This document shows positions 1-6,899 of a stretch of DNA of 20,542 nt, piece by piece. Made by a program: the position numbers and the translations under genes. The DNA comes from JAAYJR01 sp964495655 (GTDB taxonomy: Bacteria; Bacteroidota; Bacteroidia; Bacteroidales; Prolixibacteraceae), in the NCBI GenBank assembly GCA_964495655.1, contig CAZBWK010000072.1, forward strand, positions 1 through 20,542. Direction: 5' to 3'. Below the pieces are notes generated by a model that saw only the letters and a list, made by a program, of their open reading frames with translations, had not been told where the DNA came from and searched no databases. Within the stretch, counting starts at the first letter, position 1; each line of letters opens with the position of its first letter.

Positions 1-1158
1 GAAACATTCGGGCTGAATCATTTACTTACAGGAGCTGTGCTTGCAGTGCTGCTTGCAATGATAATACTTGGGGGAATTAAAAGAATTGCAAAGGTAACTT
101 CGCGCCTTGTACCTGTAATGGCAATAATTTACTTCGTCGGGGCAATAGCTGTTATTGTCTGTAATTATCAAAACATATTGCCATCACTGTACACAATAAT
201 TTCGGATGTGTTTACAGGTACTGCCGCTGCCGGTGGATTCCTTGGAGGCAGTGTGGCATTTGCATTTAACAGGGGTGTTAACAGAGGGCTGTTTTCAAAT
301 GAAGCCGGACAGGGTTCAGCACCAATAGCACATGCTGCTGCCCGGGCCCATGAACCTGTATCAGAAGGACTGGTAGCTCTGCTCGAACCATTTATCGATA
401 CTATAATAATATGTACTCTTACAGGTCTGGTGATCCTGTCATCAGGAGTATGGAAGGAAAAAATACAAAACCAGTTCCAGAATACCGACCTGATCGTCCT
501 TGACGGACAATACTCTGATTCTGATCCCGCTGACCAGGAACAATTATATAATTTCCTTGCCGGGGAAACTGACCTTGATCTCTATTCAGGCAGCCTGAAA
601 GTGGTTAGCGGGGAGATTCAGGATCAGCCTGCCATTATTCATGCCAGGTCACTCGCCGCTAATGTAAAGGTGTGGATGAACAGTCAGCCCTATACGGGTA
701 ACATATCCTTCAGCGGAGGCAAGCTTATCAGTCAGGCCGGAATGACTCTTACAGGCGAATCACTTTTACATAGCGCTCCTCTGACAACAGTGGCTTTTAC
801 ACGAAGCTGGTTCGGTAATTACGGTAAATATATCGTATCCATCGGCCTGTTACTTTTTGCATTTTCAACTGCCATCAGCTGGTCCTATTACGGCGACAGG
901 GCAGTTACTTACCTTTTTGGCATGAAAGGGGTTATATATTACAGAATAGTTTATGTTATTGGTTTTTTCTTAGCATCTTTCACCGATACAACCATAATTT
1001 GGACTTTATCAGGAATAACGATTGCACTGATGACAATTCCAAACCTGTTAGGAATTTTAACTCTCTCTAAAGAGATGAAAAATGAAGTCACTCTATTCTT
1101 CGATGAATACTTACAAAAATTCCCGGGCAAAAAGGGAGACCAGCTAAAACTGAAATGA
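1..1158 (+). CDS. AGCS-family sodium:alanine/glycine symporter, N-terminus cut by window edge
   Basis: This is the C-terminal part of an inner-membrane cation:amino-acid symporter that imports alanine or glycine with Na+ (or H+). The frame is open from base 1 (residues ETFGLNHLL...), so the gene begins upstream, and the GTG at 37 is an internal codon. Family hallmarks seen are the GGIKRIAKVTSRLVP stretch near the start, the signature NRGLFSNEAGQGSAPIAHAAA-type segment around bases 280-345, and the late helix with FAFSTAISWSYYGDRA (about 855-905). Between the helix ending GVW (about 450) and the segment ...APLTTVAF (about 775-800), canonical members have a loop of roughly ten residues. Here there are about 100 mostly polar residues, probably a small extracytoplasmic domain. 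The stop at 1156 is followed 76 bases later by the mutS2 start. Family assignment is secure. The exact substrate is not. Confidence 0.93.
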   Translation, partial: ETFGLNHLLTGAVLAVLLAMIILGGIKRIAKVTSRLVPVMAIIYFVGAIAVIVCNYQNILPSLYTIISDVFTGTAAAGGFLGGSVAFAFNRGVNRGLFSNEAGQGSAPIAHAAARAHEPVSEGLVALLEPFIDTIIICTLTGLVILSSGVWKEKIQNQFQNTDLIVLDGQYSDSDPADQEQLYNFLAGETDLDLYSGSLKVVSGEIQDQPAIIHARSLAANVKVWMNSQPYTGNISFSGGKLISQAGMTLTGESLLHSAPLTTVAFTRSWFGNYGKYIVSIGLLLFAFSTAISWSYYGDRAVTYLFGMKGVIYYRIVYVIGFFLASFTDTTIIWTLSGITIALMTIPNLLGILTLSKEMKNEVTLFFDEYLQKFPGKKGDQLKLK

Positions 1159-1188
1159 GCAGGGTAATGAAACACTTCCCCTTCCGGC

Positions 1189-1219
1189 ATTGTCATATTG
1201 GTTTTACTTGCTAAATTTA
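1189..1219 (+). promoter_or_regulatory. Bacteroidetes-type promoter for mutS2
   Basis: ATTG at 1189-1192 and TAAATTTA at 1212-1219 are separated by 19 bases. This fits the Bacteroidetes primary sigma consensus TTTG-N19..21-TAnnTTTG with one mismatch in each box. Transcription would start near 1225, about ten bases before the ATG at 1235. That also argues against the in-frame TTG at 1190 as the start codon. This is a pattern match only. Confidence 0.45.
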
Positions 1220-1234
1220 CATTTTTATTTGAAA

Positions 1235-3730
1235 ATGTTTGAAACATATCCTGATAGTTTTGAAGAGAAGACAGGATTCAACCGTATACGTGAAATGGTG
1301 CTGAACAAATGTCTCAGCACCATGGGGACCGAATGGGTTGAAAAGATGAGTTTTTCTGATGATTTTAATTCTGTTTCCCTGCAGCTTAATGAAGTAGCGG
1401 AATTTTGCAGAATTATAAGAGAATTTGAGGATTTCCCTGATAACCACTTTTATGACCTGCGTAACGCACTTCGCAAGATCAGGATTGAAGGCCGTTTCCT
1501 GGAGGTTTCAGAACTGTTCGATCTGAAACGCTCTCTGGAATCAGTTAAAAGTATAATCCTGTTTTTTAAAAATATTGAAGATGAGAGCTTCCCCCTGCTG
1601 CGAAAGAAAACAGAAAGAGTACAGATTTTCCCTTATATCTGTGAAAGAGCAGATCAGATCATCAATAAATATGGCCATATCCGTGATAATGCATCAGCGG
1701 AACTGGCTCATATAAAGAGAAGTATCCTGGCGCTCCAGACTGGCATATCAAAACGTTTGCAGGCCATATTAAAACAAGCCGCTAAAGACGGACTGGCAGA
1801 TGAAAATGCATCAGTAACTATAAGGGACGGCAGGGCGGTAATACCTGTATCTGCTGCAAACAAAAGAAAGATCAAAGGGATTGTTTATGATGAGTCTGCA
1901 ACAGGTAAAACAGCCTATATTGAGCCAAATGAAATTGTTGAAATGAATAACGAGCTAAGGGAGCTCGAATATGCAGAACGCCGTGAGATTATTCGTATTC
2001 TTACAAAATTTTCAGACGATATACGTCCATACCTTGATGATATACTCTGTTCATACGACTTTTTGGGAGAGATCGACTTTATACGGGCTAAAGCATTGCT
2101 GGCTGTTGAATTCAATTCAATTACCCCTGAATTGGTGGATATCCCTTTAATCGACTGGCACCAGGCAGTTCATCCGTTGCTTTTAAAGTCGCTGACCAGA
2201 GAAAACCGGAAAATTGTCCCTCTCGACATTCATATTGACAGCCAAAATCATATTTTACTTATATCCGGGCCCAACGCAGGAGGTAAATCTGTCTGCCTAA
2301 AGACGGTAGGATTGCTTCAATATATGGTTCAATGCGGATTGGCGATACCGGCCGGAGAGGGAAGTAAAACAGGGATCTTCCGCAAAATATTTATTGATAT
2401 CGGTGATGAGCAGTCATTGGAAAATGACCTGAGCACCTACAGCTCACACCTTATTAATATGAAGTATTTTATTAAAAACAGTGACGATAAGACTCTTGTA
2501 CTTATTGATGAATTTGGTTCAGGTACAGAACCTGCCCTTGGCGCAGCAATTGCTGAATCAATACTTGAGGAACTGGTGCGGTTGAGAACTTTCGGAGTTA
2601 TCACCACCCACTATACAAACCTGAAACATTTTGCCTCTTCAACAGAAGGAATAATTAACGGCGCTATGCTTTACGATTCACAAAGCATGAATCCGCTCTT
2701 CAGACTGGATATTGGGAAACCGGGAAGCTCATTTGCTTTTGAGATAGCAGGAAAAATAGGCCTTCCTGAAATTATTCTGCAAGCCGCCACTCAGAAAGCA
2801 GGGAAAAAGCATATTGATTTTGACCGGAACCTGAGAAAAATTGATCGAGATAAACGTTACTGGGAGAACAAGAGACAGAAGATCAGGAAGGTTGAAAAAA
2901 TGCTTGATTCGCTGGCAGCCAACTATGAGGCTGAACTTCAAGCATTAAAAAAATCCCGTAAAGAGATCATGGAGAGTGCCAGAGAGGAGGCAAAACTTCT
3001 TTTGGCGGGAGTTAATAAAAAAATTGAAAATACTATATCCGAAATAAAAAAGGCACAGGCAGAAAAGGAAAGAACAAAAAAAGCAAGAGAAGAGCTGGAA
3101 GCCGTAAAAGCAGAAGTGAAGAATACACCGGCAGACGAGGATGAACGGATAGCTGCTAAGATAGTGAAGCTTCACCAAAAGGAACAAAAGCGAAACAGGA
3201 GAAGGCCCCCCGGGGAAAAAAGTGAAACGATCAAAAAACCGGTTGAGGATAAAGCTGAACTTCAGCCCGGCGACAAAGTAAGAATAAAAGGACAGGAACT
3301 GATTGGAGACCTTATTGAATTAAACGAAAAAAATGCGATCATCGCATTCGGACAACTTATTACAACAATACCACGTGCCCGTATCGACCGGCTCAGTAAC
3401 AAGGAGGCCAGACAATATAAAAGACAGAGTAAAGGTGGTGGCGGAGCCCGGTTAATAAGCAAGCTCTCAGACCAAAGACTGAATTTCAAATCTGAAATCG
3501 ACGTTCGCGGACACCGTGCTGAAGAAGCGCTGGCGAATATCAGGGAATTCATTGACCAGGCTGTTATGTTTGAAGTACGTAAATTGAGGATTCTTCATGG
3601 CAAAGGCCACGGCATTCTAAAAGAAACCATTAGAAATTACCTTGGATCTGAGCCTCTCGTTCATAGCTTTAATGATGAACATGTCGACCTGGGAGGAGCC
3701 GGCATTACTGTGGTCGAGCTGTCGCTGTAA
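1235..3730 (+). CDS. mutS2: MutS2 family ATPase/endonuclease with C-terminal Smr domain
   Basis: MutS2 is a cytoplasmic dimeric ATPase, historically linked to suppressing recombination and, in Bacillus, to splitting collided ribosomes. The 831-residue product has the full family order. It starts with a core/clamp region, then an ABC-type ATPase with Walker A GPNAGGKS (345-352), signature STYSSHL (about 400-406), Walker B LVLIDEFGSG (D425, E426) and switch H459 in ITTHY. A long charged coiled coil (about 510-690) follows, then a KOW-like segment (LQPGDKVRIKG), then an Smr domain (about 750-831) with IDVRG and HGKGHG (H788), the motifs expected for nuclease activity. I chose ATG 1235 because MFETYPDSFEEKTGF resembles the usual MutS2 N-terminus. 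The upstream TTG at 1190 lies inside the probable promoter. It is slightly longer than the Bacillus protein, mostly through the charged linker. It converges with the thioesterase gene, 12 bases apart. Confidence 0.96.
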   Translation: MFETYPDSFEEKTGFNRIREMVLNKCLSTMGTEWVEKMSFSDDFNSVSLQLNEVAEFCRIIREFEDFPDNHFYDLRNALRKIRIEGRFLEVSELFDLKRSLESVKSIILFFKNIEDESFPLLRKKTERVQIFPYICERADQIINKYGHIRDNASAELAHIKRSILALQTGISKRLQAILKQAAKDGLADENASVTIRDGRAVIPVSAANKRKIKGIVYDESATGKTAYIEPNEIVEMNNELRELEYAERREIIRILTKFSDDIRPYLDDILCSYDFLGEIDFIRAKALLAVEFNSITPELVDIPLIDWHQAVHPLLLKSLTRENRKIVPLDIHIDSQNHILLISGPNAGGKSVCLKTVGLLQYMVQCGLAIPAGEGSKTGIFRKIFIDIGDEQSLENDLSTYSSHLINMKYFIKNSDDKTLVLIDEFGSGTEPALGAAIAESILEELVRLRTFGVITTHYTNLKHFASSTEGIINGAMLYDSQSMNPLFRLDIGKPGSSFAFEIAGKIGLPEIILQAATQKAGKKHIDFDRNLRKIDRDKRYWENKRQKIRKVEKMLDSLAANYEAELQALKKSRKEIMESAREEAKLLLAGVNKKIENTISEIKKAQAEKERTKKAREELEAVKAEVKNTPADEDERIAAKIVKLHQKEQKRNRRRPPGEKSETIKKPVEDKAELQPGDKVRIKGQELIGDLIELNEKNAIIAFGQLITTIPRARIDRLSNKEARQYKRQSKGGGGARLISKLSDQRLNFKSEIDVRGHRAEEALANIREFIDQAVMFEVRKLRILHGKGHGILKETIRNYLGSEPLVHSFNDEHVDLGGAGITVVELSL

Positions 3731-3742
3731 TACCGGATTGCC

Positions 3743-4165
3743 TTAAACTTCAGGAATATCAATTCCAGTCCGGTTAATCACATCGAGCAACAATTGTGAC
3801 TTGACAGGTTTTCCGTTTTTGGTAAGGACAGTTGTTATACGTGCATTTATTATCAGCTTATTGTCATTTTTTCGTACTATCTGCTGGTCAAAAACAATAC
3901 GCAAATGTCCCTGTTTTTTTAGCTTCAGCCGCACAACGAACTCTTCATCCGGACGCAATGATGATTTATAATCAATTTCAGCACGAATTACTACCGCATC
4001 AATGCCTTGATTATGTAACCAGGCAAAACCGATACCTGCTTTTTGGATGAAAAGATGGCGGCAGTGCTCAAGATAGTGCAAATAGACAGCATTATTGACA
4101 ATACCCTGCAAATCACATTCATAATCGCGTACCTGCAGCTCTGTTTCAAAATCGAAATTTGTCAT
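3743..4165 (-). CDS. YbgC/4HBT-type hot-dog acyl-CoA thioesterase
   Basis: A 140-residue single hot-dog-fold protein that should hydrolyse acyl-CoA (or acyl-ACP) thioesters in the cytoplasm. The N-terminal motif VRDYECDLQGIVNNAVYLHYLE matches the 4-hydroxybenzoyl-CoA thioesterase pattern. D18 sits at the position of the catalytic aspartate, and the GIVNNAVY helix start follows. Length is normal for the family. The start codon overlaps the stop of the upstream FAH-family gene by four bases (ATGA at 4165-4162), so translation is probably coupled. It is the last gene of the dnaN operon and ends 12 bases from the convergent mutS2 stop. The acyl substrate cannot be told from sequence. Members range from short-chain acyl-CoA to menaquinone-pathway DHNA-CoA thioesterases, and with no such genes nearby I leave it general. 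Confidence 0.88.
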   Translation of the reverse strand: MTNFDFETELQVRDYECDLQGIVNNAVYLHYLEHCRHLFIQKAGIGFAWLHNQGIDAVVIRAEIDYKSSLRPDEEFVVRLKLKKQGHLRIVFDQQIVRKNDNKLIINARITTVLTKNGKPVKSQLLLDVINRTGIDIPEV

Positions 4166-4782
4166 TTTATTTTAAAATCAAGCAATTTTATATTCTCCAG
4201 ATACCCTTCAAGGTGATCTCCGATATTTACCGGTCCCACACCTGCAGGTGTGCCGGTATAGATAAGGTCCCCCATCTTCAGGGTCATGAACTGCGACACG
4301 TGAGCAATTATATCTTCAAAACTGAAAATCATCCTGCCTGAACTCCCCTCCTGCACAGGTTTCCCGTTAACTTTTAAGGTAAACCTGATATTTTCAGGAT
4401 CAGGCAGTGAGCCGAGAGGCACAAACGAACTGCCAATAACGGCAGACCCGTCAAATGCCTTGGCCTTCTCCCAGGGAAGGCCCCTCTCCTTCAAACTGTT
4501 CTGAATATCACGTGCCGTAAAATCTATTCCAAGTCCGACTTCATTGAAATACCTTCCGGCAAACCGCTTTCCAATATTTTTACCAAGCTTGTTGATCCTG
4601 AGAACAAGTTCAATCTCGTGATGTACCTCCTTTGTCCAGTCTGGTATAAAGAACGGATCATTCTTCCTTAGGATCGAGGAATCGGGTTTCATAAAAAAAA
4701 CCGGCTCATCGGGAAGGTCATTATTCAACTCCTTTACGTGAGAAAAGTAATTCCTCCCAATACAAATAATCTTCACTGTCAA
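4162..4782 (-). CDS. Fumarylacetoacetate hydrolase (FAH) family protein, FAHD1/YcgM-like
   Basis: A 206-residue FAH-fold hydrolase of the small FAHD1/YcgM type. This group includes acylpyruvate hydrolases and oxaloacetate decarboxylases that act on a beta-dicarbonyl substrate bound to Mg2+ or Mn2+. Motifs seen are GRNYFSHVKEL at 9-19, the metal-binding HHEIE with E56 and E58, the third ligand D87 in GIDFTARD, KAFDGSAVIG, and TGTPAGVGPV near the C-terminus. All ligand residues are present, so it should be active. It starts 9 bases after the stop of the exonuclease gene and overlaps the thioesterase start by four bases, fitting co-transcription from dnaN. Its pairing with a replication clamp gene looks like shared expression rather than a shared pathway. 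One possible job is removal of oxaloacetate or other unwanted ketoacids, but that is inference. Confidence 0.9.
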   Translation of the reverse strand: MTVKIICIGRNYFSHVKELNNDLPDEPVFFMKPDSSILRKNDPFFIPDWTKEVHHEIELVLRINKLGKNIGKRFAGRYFNEVGLGIDFTARDIQNSLKERGLPWEKAKAFDGSAVIGSSFVPLGSLPDPENIRFTLKVNGKPVQEGSSGRMIFSFEDIIAHVSQFMTLKMGDLIYTGTPAGVGPVNIGDHLEGYLENIKLLDFKIK

Positions 4783-4791
4783 TAAAAATTT

Positions 4792-5607
4792 TTACTTTTC
4801 CAAAATTCTTAACTTAATCTGTGTCAGTACTTTTTTAGTATAAAGGGGAAATTCACTGTTCATGATCCACCCAAAATAGCCCGGTTGCTCACGGAGCACC
4901 TTTTCTACAGGGACACCTCTGTTTTTTCCAAAGTTAAAAACCTCGACACCTTTATCGTTATATACAATCCTGCCTACAAAATCCACATTACGGTCGTACG
5001 AGGAAAACTCACTTAACTTTTCCACATCATTGACCACTGGTACTGATGTGGCTCCGTTACTGTCCTCGAACTCCACCCCTTTATACACTTCAAGCTGTGC
5101 TTTAAGCACCTCATAAGTTGCCCGGGTGTCTGCAATTGCAGAATGAGCATCCACTAATGGTTTGCCACAATAAAACTTATAGGCTGCTGCAAGAGTCCGC
5201 TTTTCCATCTTATGAAAGATAGCCTGCACATCAATAAACTTTCTCTTCTTAAGGTCTATATCCACATCAGCACGCAGGAACTCTTCTGCAAGCATGGGAA
5301 TATCAAACCTGTTAGAATTAAAACCAGCCAAATCGCAACCTTCAATAAATTTTGCGATATTCCTGGCTACCTCTCTGAAAACCGGTTCATTTGCGACATC
5401 TTCATTTGTTATTCCATGTATCCTTATTGATTCTTCGGGTATCGGCATTTCAGGGTTTATCCTCAGCACTTTCTCCTCCTCACTGCCGTCAAGGTGAATT
5501 TTTAATATAGCTATTTCAACAATTCTGTCTTTTACTATGTCTATCCCTGTAGTCTCAAGATCAAGAAAAACAACCGGATTTTTTATATTTAACTGCATTT
5601 TAAGCAT
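4792..5607 (-). CDS. DnaQ-like DEDDh 3'-5' exonuclease
   Basis: A 271-residue exonuclease of the DNA polymerase III epsilon-like superfamily. All three Exo motifs are intact: FLDLETTG with D16 and E18, GFNSNRFDIPML with D102, and DAHSAIADTRAT with H155 and D160, giving the DEDDh catalytic set. The C-terminal ~60 residues (FNFGKNRGVPVEKVL, then YFGWIMNSEFP) form a small extra domain of the DUF3820-like kind that often trails Bacteroidetes DnaQ-like exonucleases. The start used overlaps the dnaN stop by 8 bases. An ATG three codons later (5598) would start just after that stop and is equally plausible. Sitting directly behind dnaN suggests a proofreading or repair partner of the beta clamp. Whether it is the replicative epsilon subunit or an accessory exonuclease is not decided by sequence. 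Confidence 0.92.
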   Translation of the reverse strand: MLKMQLNIKNPVVFLDLETTGIDIVKDRIVEIAILKIHLDGSEEEKVLRINPEMPIPEESIRIHGITNEDVANEPVFREVARNIAKFIEGCDLAGFNSNRFDIPMLAEEFLRADVDIDLKKRKFIDVQAIFHKMEKRTLAAAYKFYCGKPLVDAHSAIADTRATYEVLKAQLEVYKGVEFEDSNGATSVPVVNDVEKLSEFSSYDRNVDFVGRIVYNDKGVEVFNFGKNRGVPVEKVLREQPGYFGWIMNSEFPLYTKKVLTQIKLRILEK

Positions 5608-6730
5608 TTATCATCATTGGCATCAAAAGCATCAAAACATCTTCAACATCTTCATCCACCTCAACAGGCAGTAAAAGTCCGGCACGCGAAGGATCACTCA
5701 TTTCCAGCCTTATTTCACCAGCCGAAAGATTCGCCAGTATCTCCAGCAGGAACGTAGATTTAAAGCCAATCTCAATCTCTTCCCCGTTATACTCACAATT
5801 AAGCCTTTCTACAGCAGAAATTGAATAGTCAATATCCTGTGCGGAAACTACAAGCTGGTTGTCGTTGATCGTTAACTTAATTAAATTGCTTGCCTGATTT
5901 GAAAAAACTGATACACGTTTTAGAGTATTATAAAATGCCTGCCTGTCTATTACCATCTTATTAGGATTTTCAGAAGGTATAACTGAATTATAGCTGGGAT
6001 AATTACCCTCTAAAAGGCGGCAAATAAGTTTATATTGTGATAAAGTAAATATGGCGTTCTTCTCATCAAATTCAAGCATTACATCATTATCCTCCCTGGG
6101 AAGTAGATTCCTGAGTAATCCGGCCGGTTTTTTTGGCAATATAAAAGAAGAATCAAATTCTGATACTGTGTCGGTTCTGCGGTAACGCACCAGTTTATGG
6201 GCATCTGAGGCAACAAAACTAATATTTTCGTCCGAAAGCTCGATAAAGATCCCGTTCATGACCGGTCGTAATTCATCATCGGCAGTGGCGAAAAGTGTTT
6301 TCTCTATCCCTTTTAGCAGTACTCTTTGCCCCAGTCTCACAGATGTTGCAGACTCTTCATTCACTGAAGGCAGTTCGGGAAAATCTTCACCACTCTGTCC
6401 GACAATACTGAATTTACCGTTTTCAGAAAATATCTCAACAGCAAAATTTTCAGTATTTATCTGAAATGTGAGCGGTTGTTCGGGAAACTCTTTTAATGTA
6501 TCGATTAAAAGCTTTGCCGGAATAGCAATTATTCCTTCCCCCTCAGTGTTATCAAGTTCAATACTTGTTATTAAAGTTGACTCAAGGTCGGAGGCTGTAA
6601 CAACAATCTCATTCCCGGTAAGATTAAAAAGGAAGTTATCTAAAATGGGCATTGTGCTTTTGCTGCTGATTACCTTGCTTATTGCGGACAGGTGGCTCAA
6701 CAATTCTGTACTTGAAATAACAAACTTCAT
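5600..6730 (-). CDS. dnaN: DNA polymerase III subunit beta (sliding clamp)
   Basis: The beta subunit forms a dimeric ring that tethers DNA polymerase III and many repair enzymes to DNA. The 376-residue product is the usual clamp length and shows the conserved start MKFVISSTELLSHLSAISKVI, the STMPILDNFLF segment of domain 1, a middle domain with ATADDELRPVMNGIFIEL and FVASDAHKLVRYRR, and a C-terminal domain ending VLMLLMPMMINA, the typical clamp tail. Three repeated clamp domains fit the length. It is not beside dnaA here. It leads a minus-strand operon with an exonuclease, a FAH-family hydrolase and a thioesterase. The 169-base spacer upstream contains inverted repeats that could regulate it or end transcription of gldFG. 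No Shine-Dalgarno is evident before ATG 6730; the leader is very A-rich on the coding strand. Confidence 0.98.
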   Translation of the reverse strand: MKFVISSTELLSHLSAISKVISSKSTMPILDNFLFNLTGNEIVVTASDLESTLITSIELDNTEGEGIIAIPAKLLIDTLKEFPEQPLTFQINTENFAVEIFSENGKFSIVGQSGEDFPELPSVNEESATSVRLGQRVLLKGIEKTLFATADDELRPVMNGIFIELSDENISFVASDAHKLVRYRRTDTVSEFDSSFILPKKPAGLLRNLLPREDNDVMLEFDEKNAIFTLSQYKLICRLLEGNYPSYNSVIPSENPNKMVIDRQAFYNTLKRVSVFSNQASNLIKLTINDNQLVVSAQDIDYSISAVERLNCEYNGEEIEIGFKSTFLLEILANLSAGEIRLEMSDPSRAGLLLPVEVDEDVEDVLMLLMPMMINA

Positions 6731-6805
6731 AAGTATCTAATTTTTAGTTTATTTTTTTGATAAATTACAAAATATTATTCACCGGTAATAACGGATATCC
6801 AATCG

Positions 6806-6821
6806 AACCGGCCTGCCGGTT
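6806..6821. repeat. GC-rich inverted repeat between gldFG and dnaN
   Basis: AACCGGC-CT-GCCGGTT is a perfect 7-base inverted repeat with a 2-base centre, standing out in an AT-rich 169-base spacer. It lies 79-94 bases beyond the gldFG stop and about 76 bases before the dnaN start. No T-run follows on the minus strand, so it is either an atypical terminator or a protein-binding site. Confidence 0.45.
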
Positions 6822-6889
6822 ATAAGATCGAAGTATACGAATATACAAACTTTCATTTTATTTCCATGCCGGTATAACTTCGATTTTTT
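6814..6889. repeat. Near-direct and inverted repeats upstream of dnaN
   Basis: Two similar units, GCCGGTTATAAGATCGAAG (from 6815) and GCCGGTATAACTTCGATTT (from 6869), lie about 54 bases apart. In addition ATCGAAGT (6827-6834) and ACTTCGAT (6877-6884) form an 8-base inverted repeat with a 42-base spacer, followed on the plus strand by T6 (6884-6889). The region has no open frame worth calling. It could hold a gldFG terminator or the dnaN control region. Confidence 0.35.
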
Positions 6890-6899
6890 CAGGCATTTA

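Noticed and set aside
1190..1234. N-terminal extension of MutS2 from an in-frame TTG
   Set aside because: The extra 15 residues are hydrophobic and unlike MutS2, and the stretch overlaps a good promoter match. ATG 1235 gives the usual N-terminus.
6884..6889. Plus-strand intrinsic terminator at the T-run after the distant inverted repeat
   Set aside because: No plus-strand gene lies upstream within range, and the 42-base loop is too long for a usual terminator hairpin.
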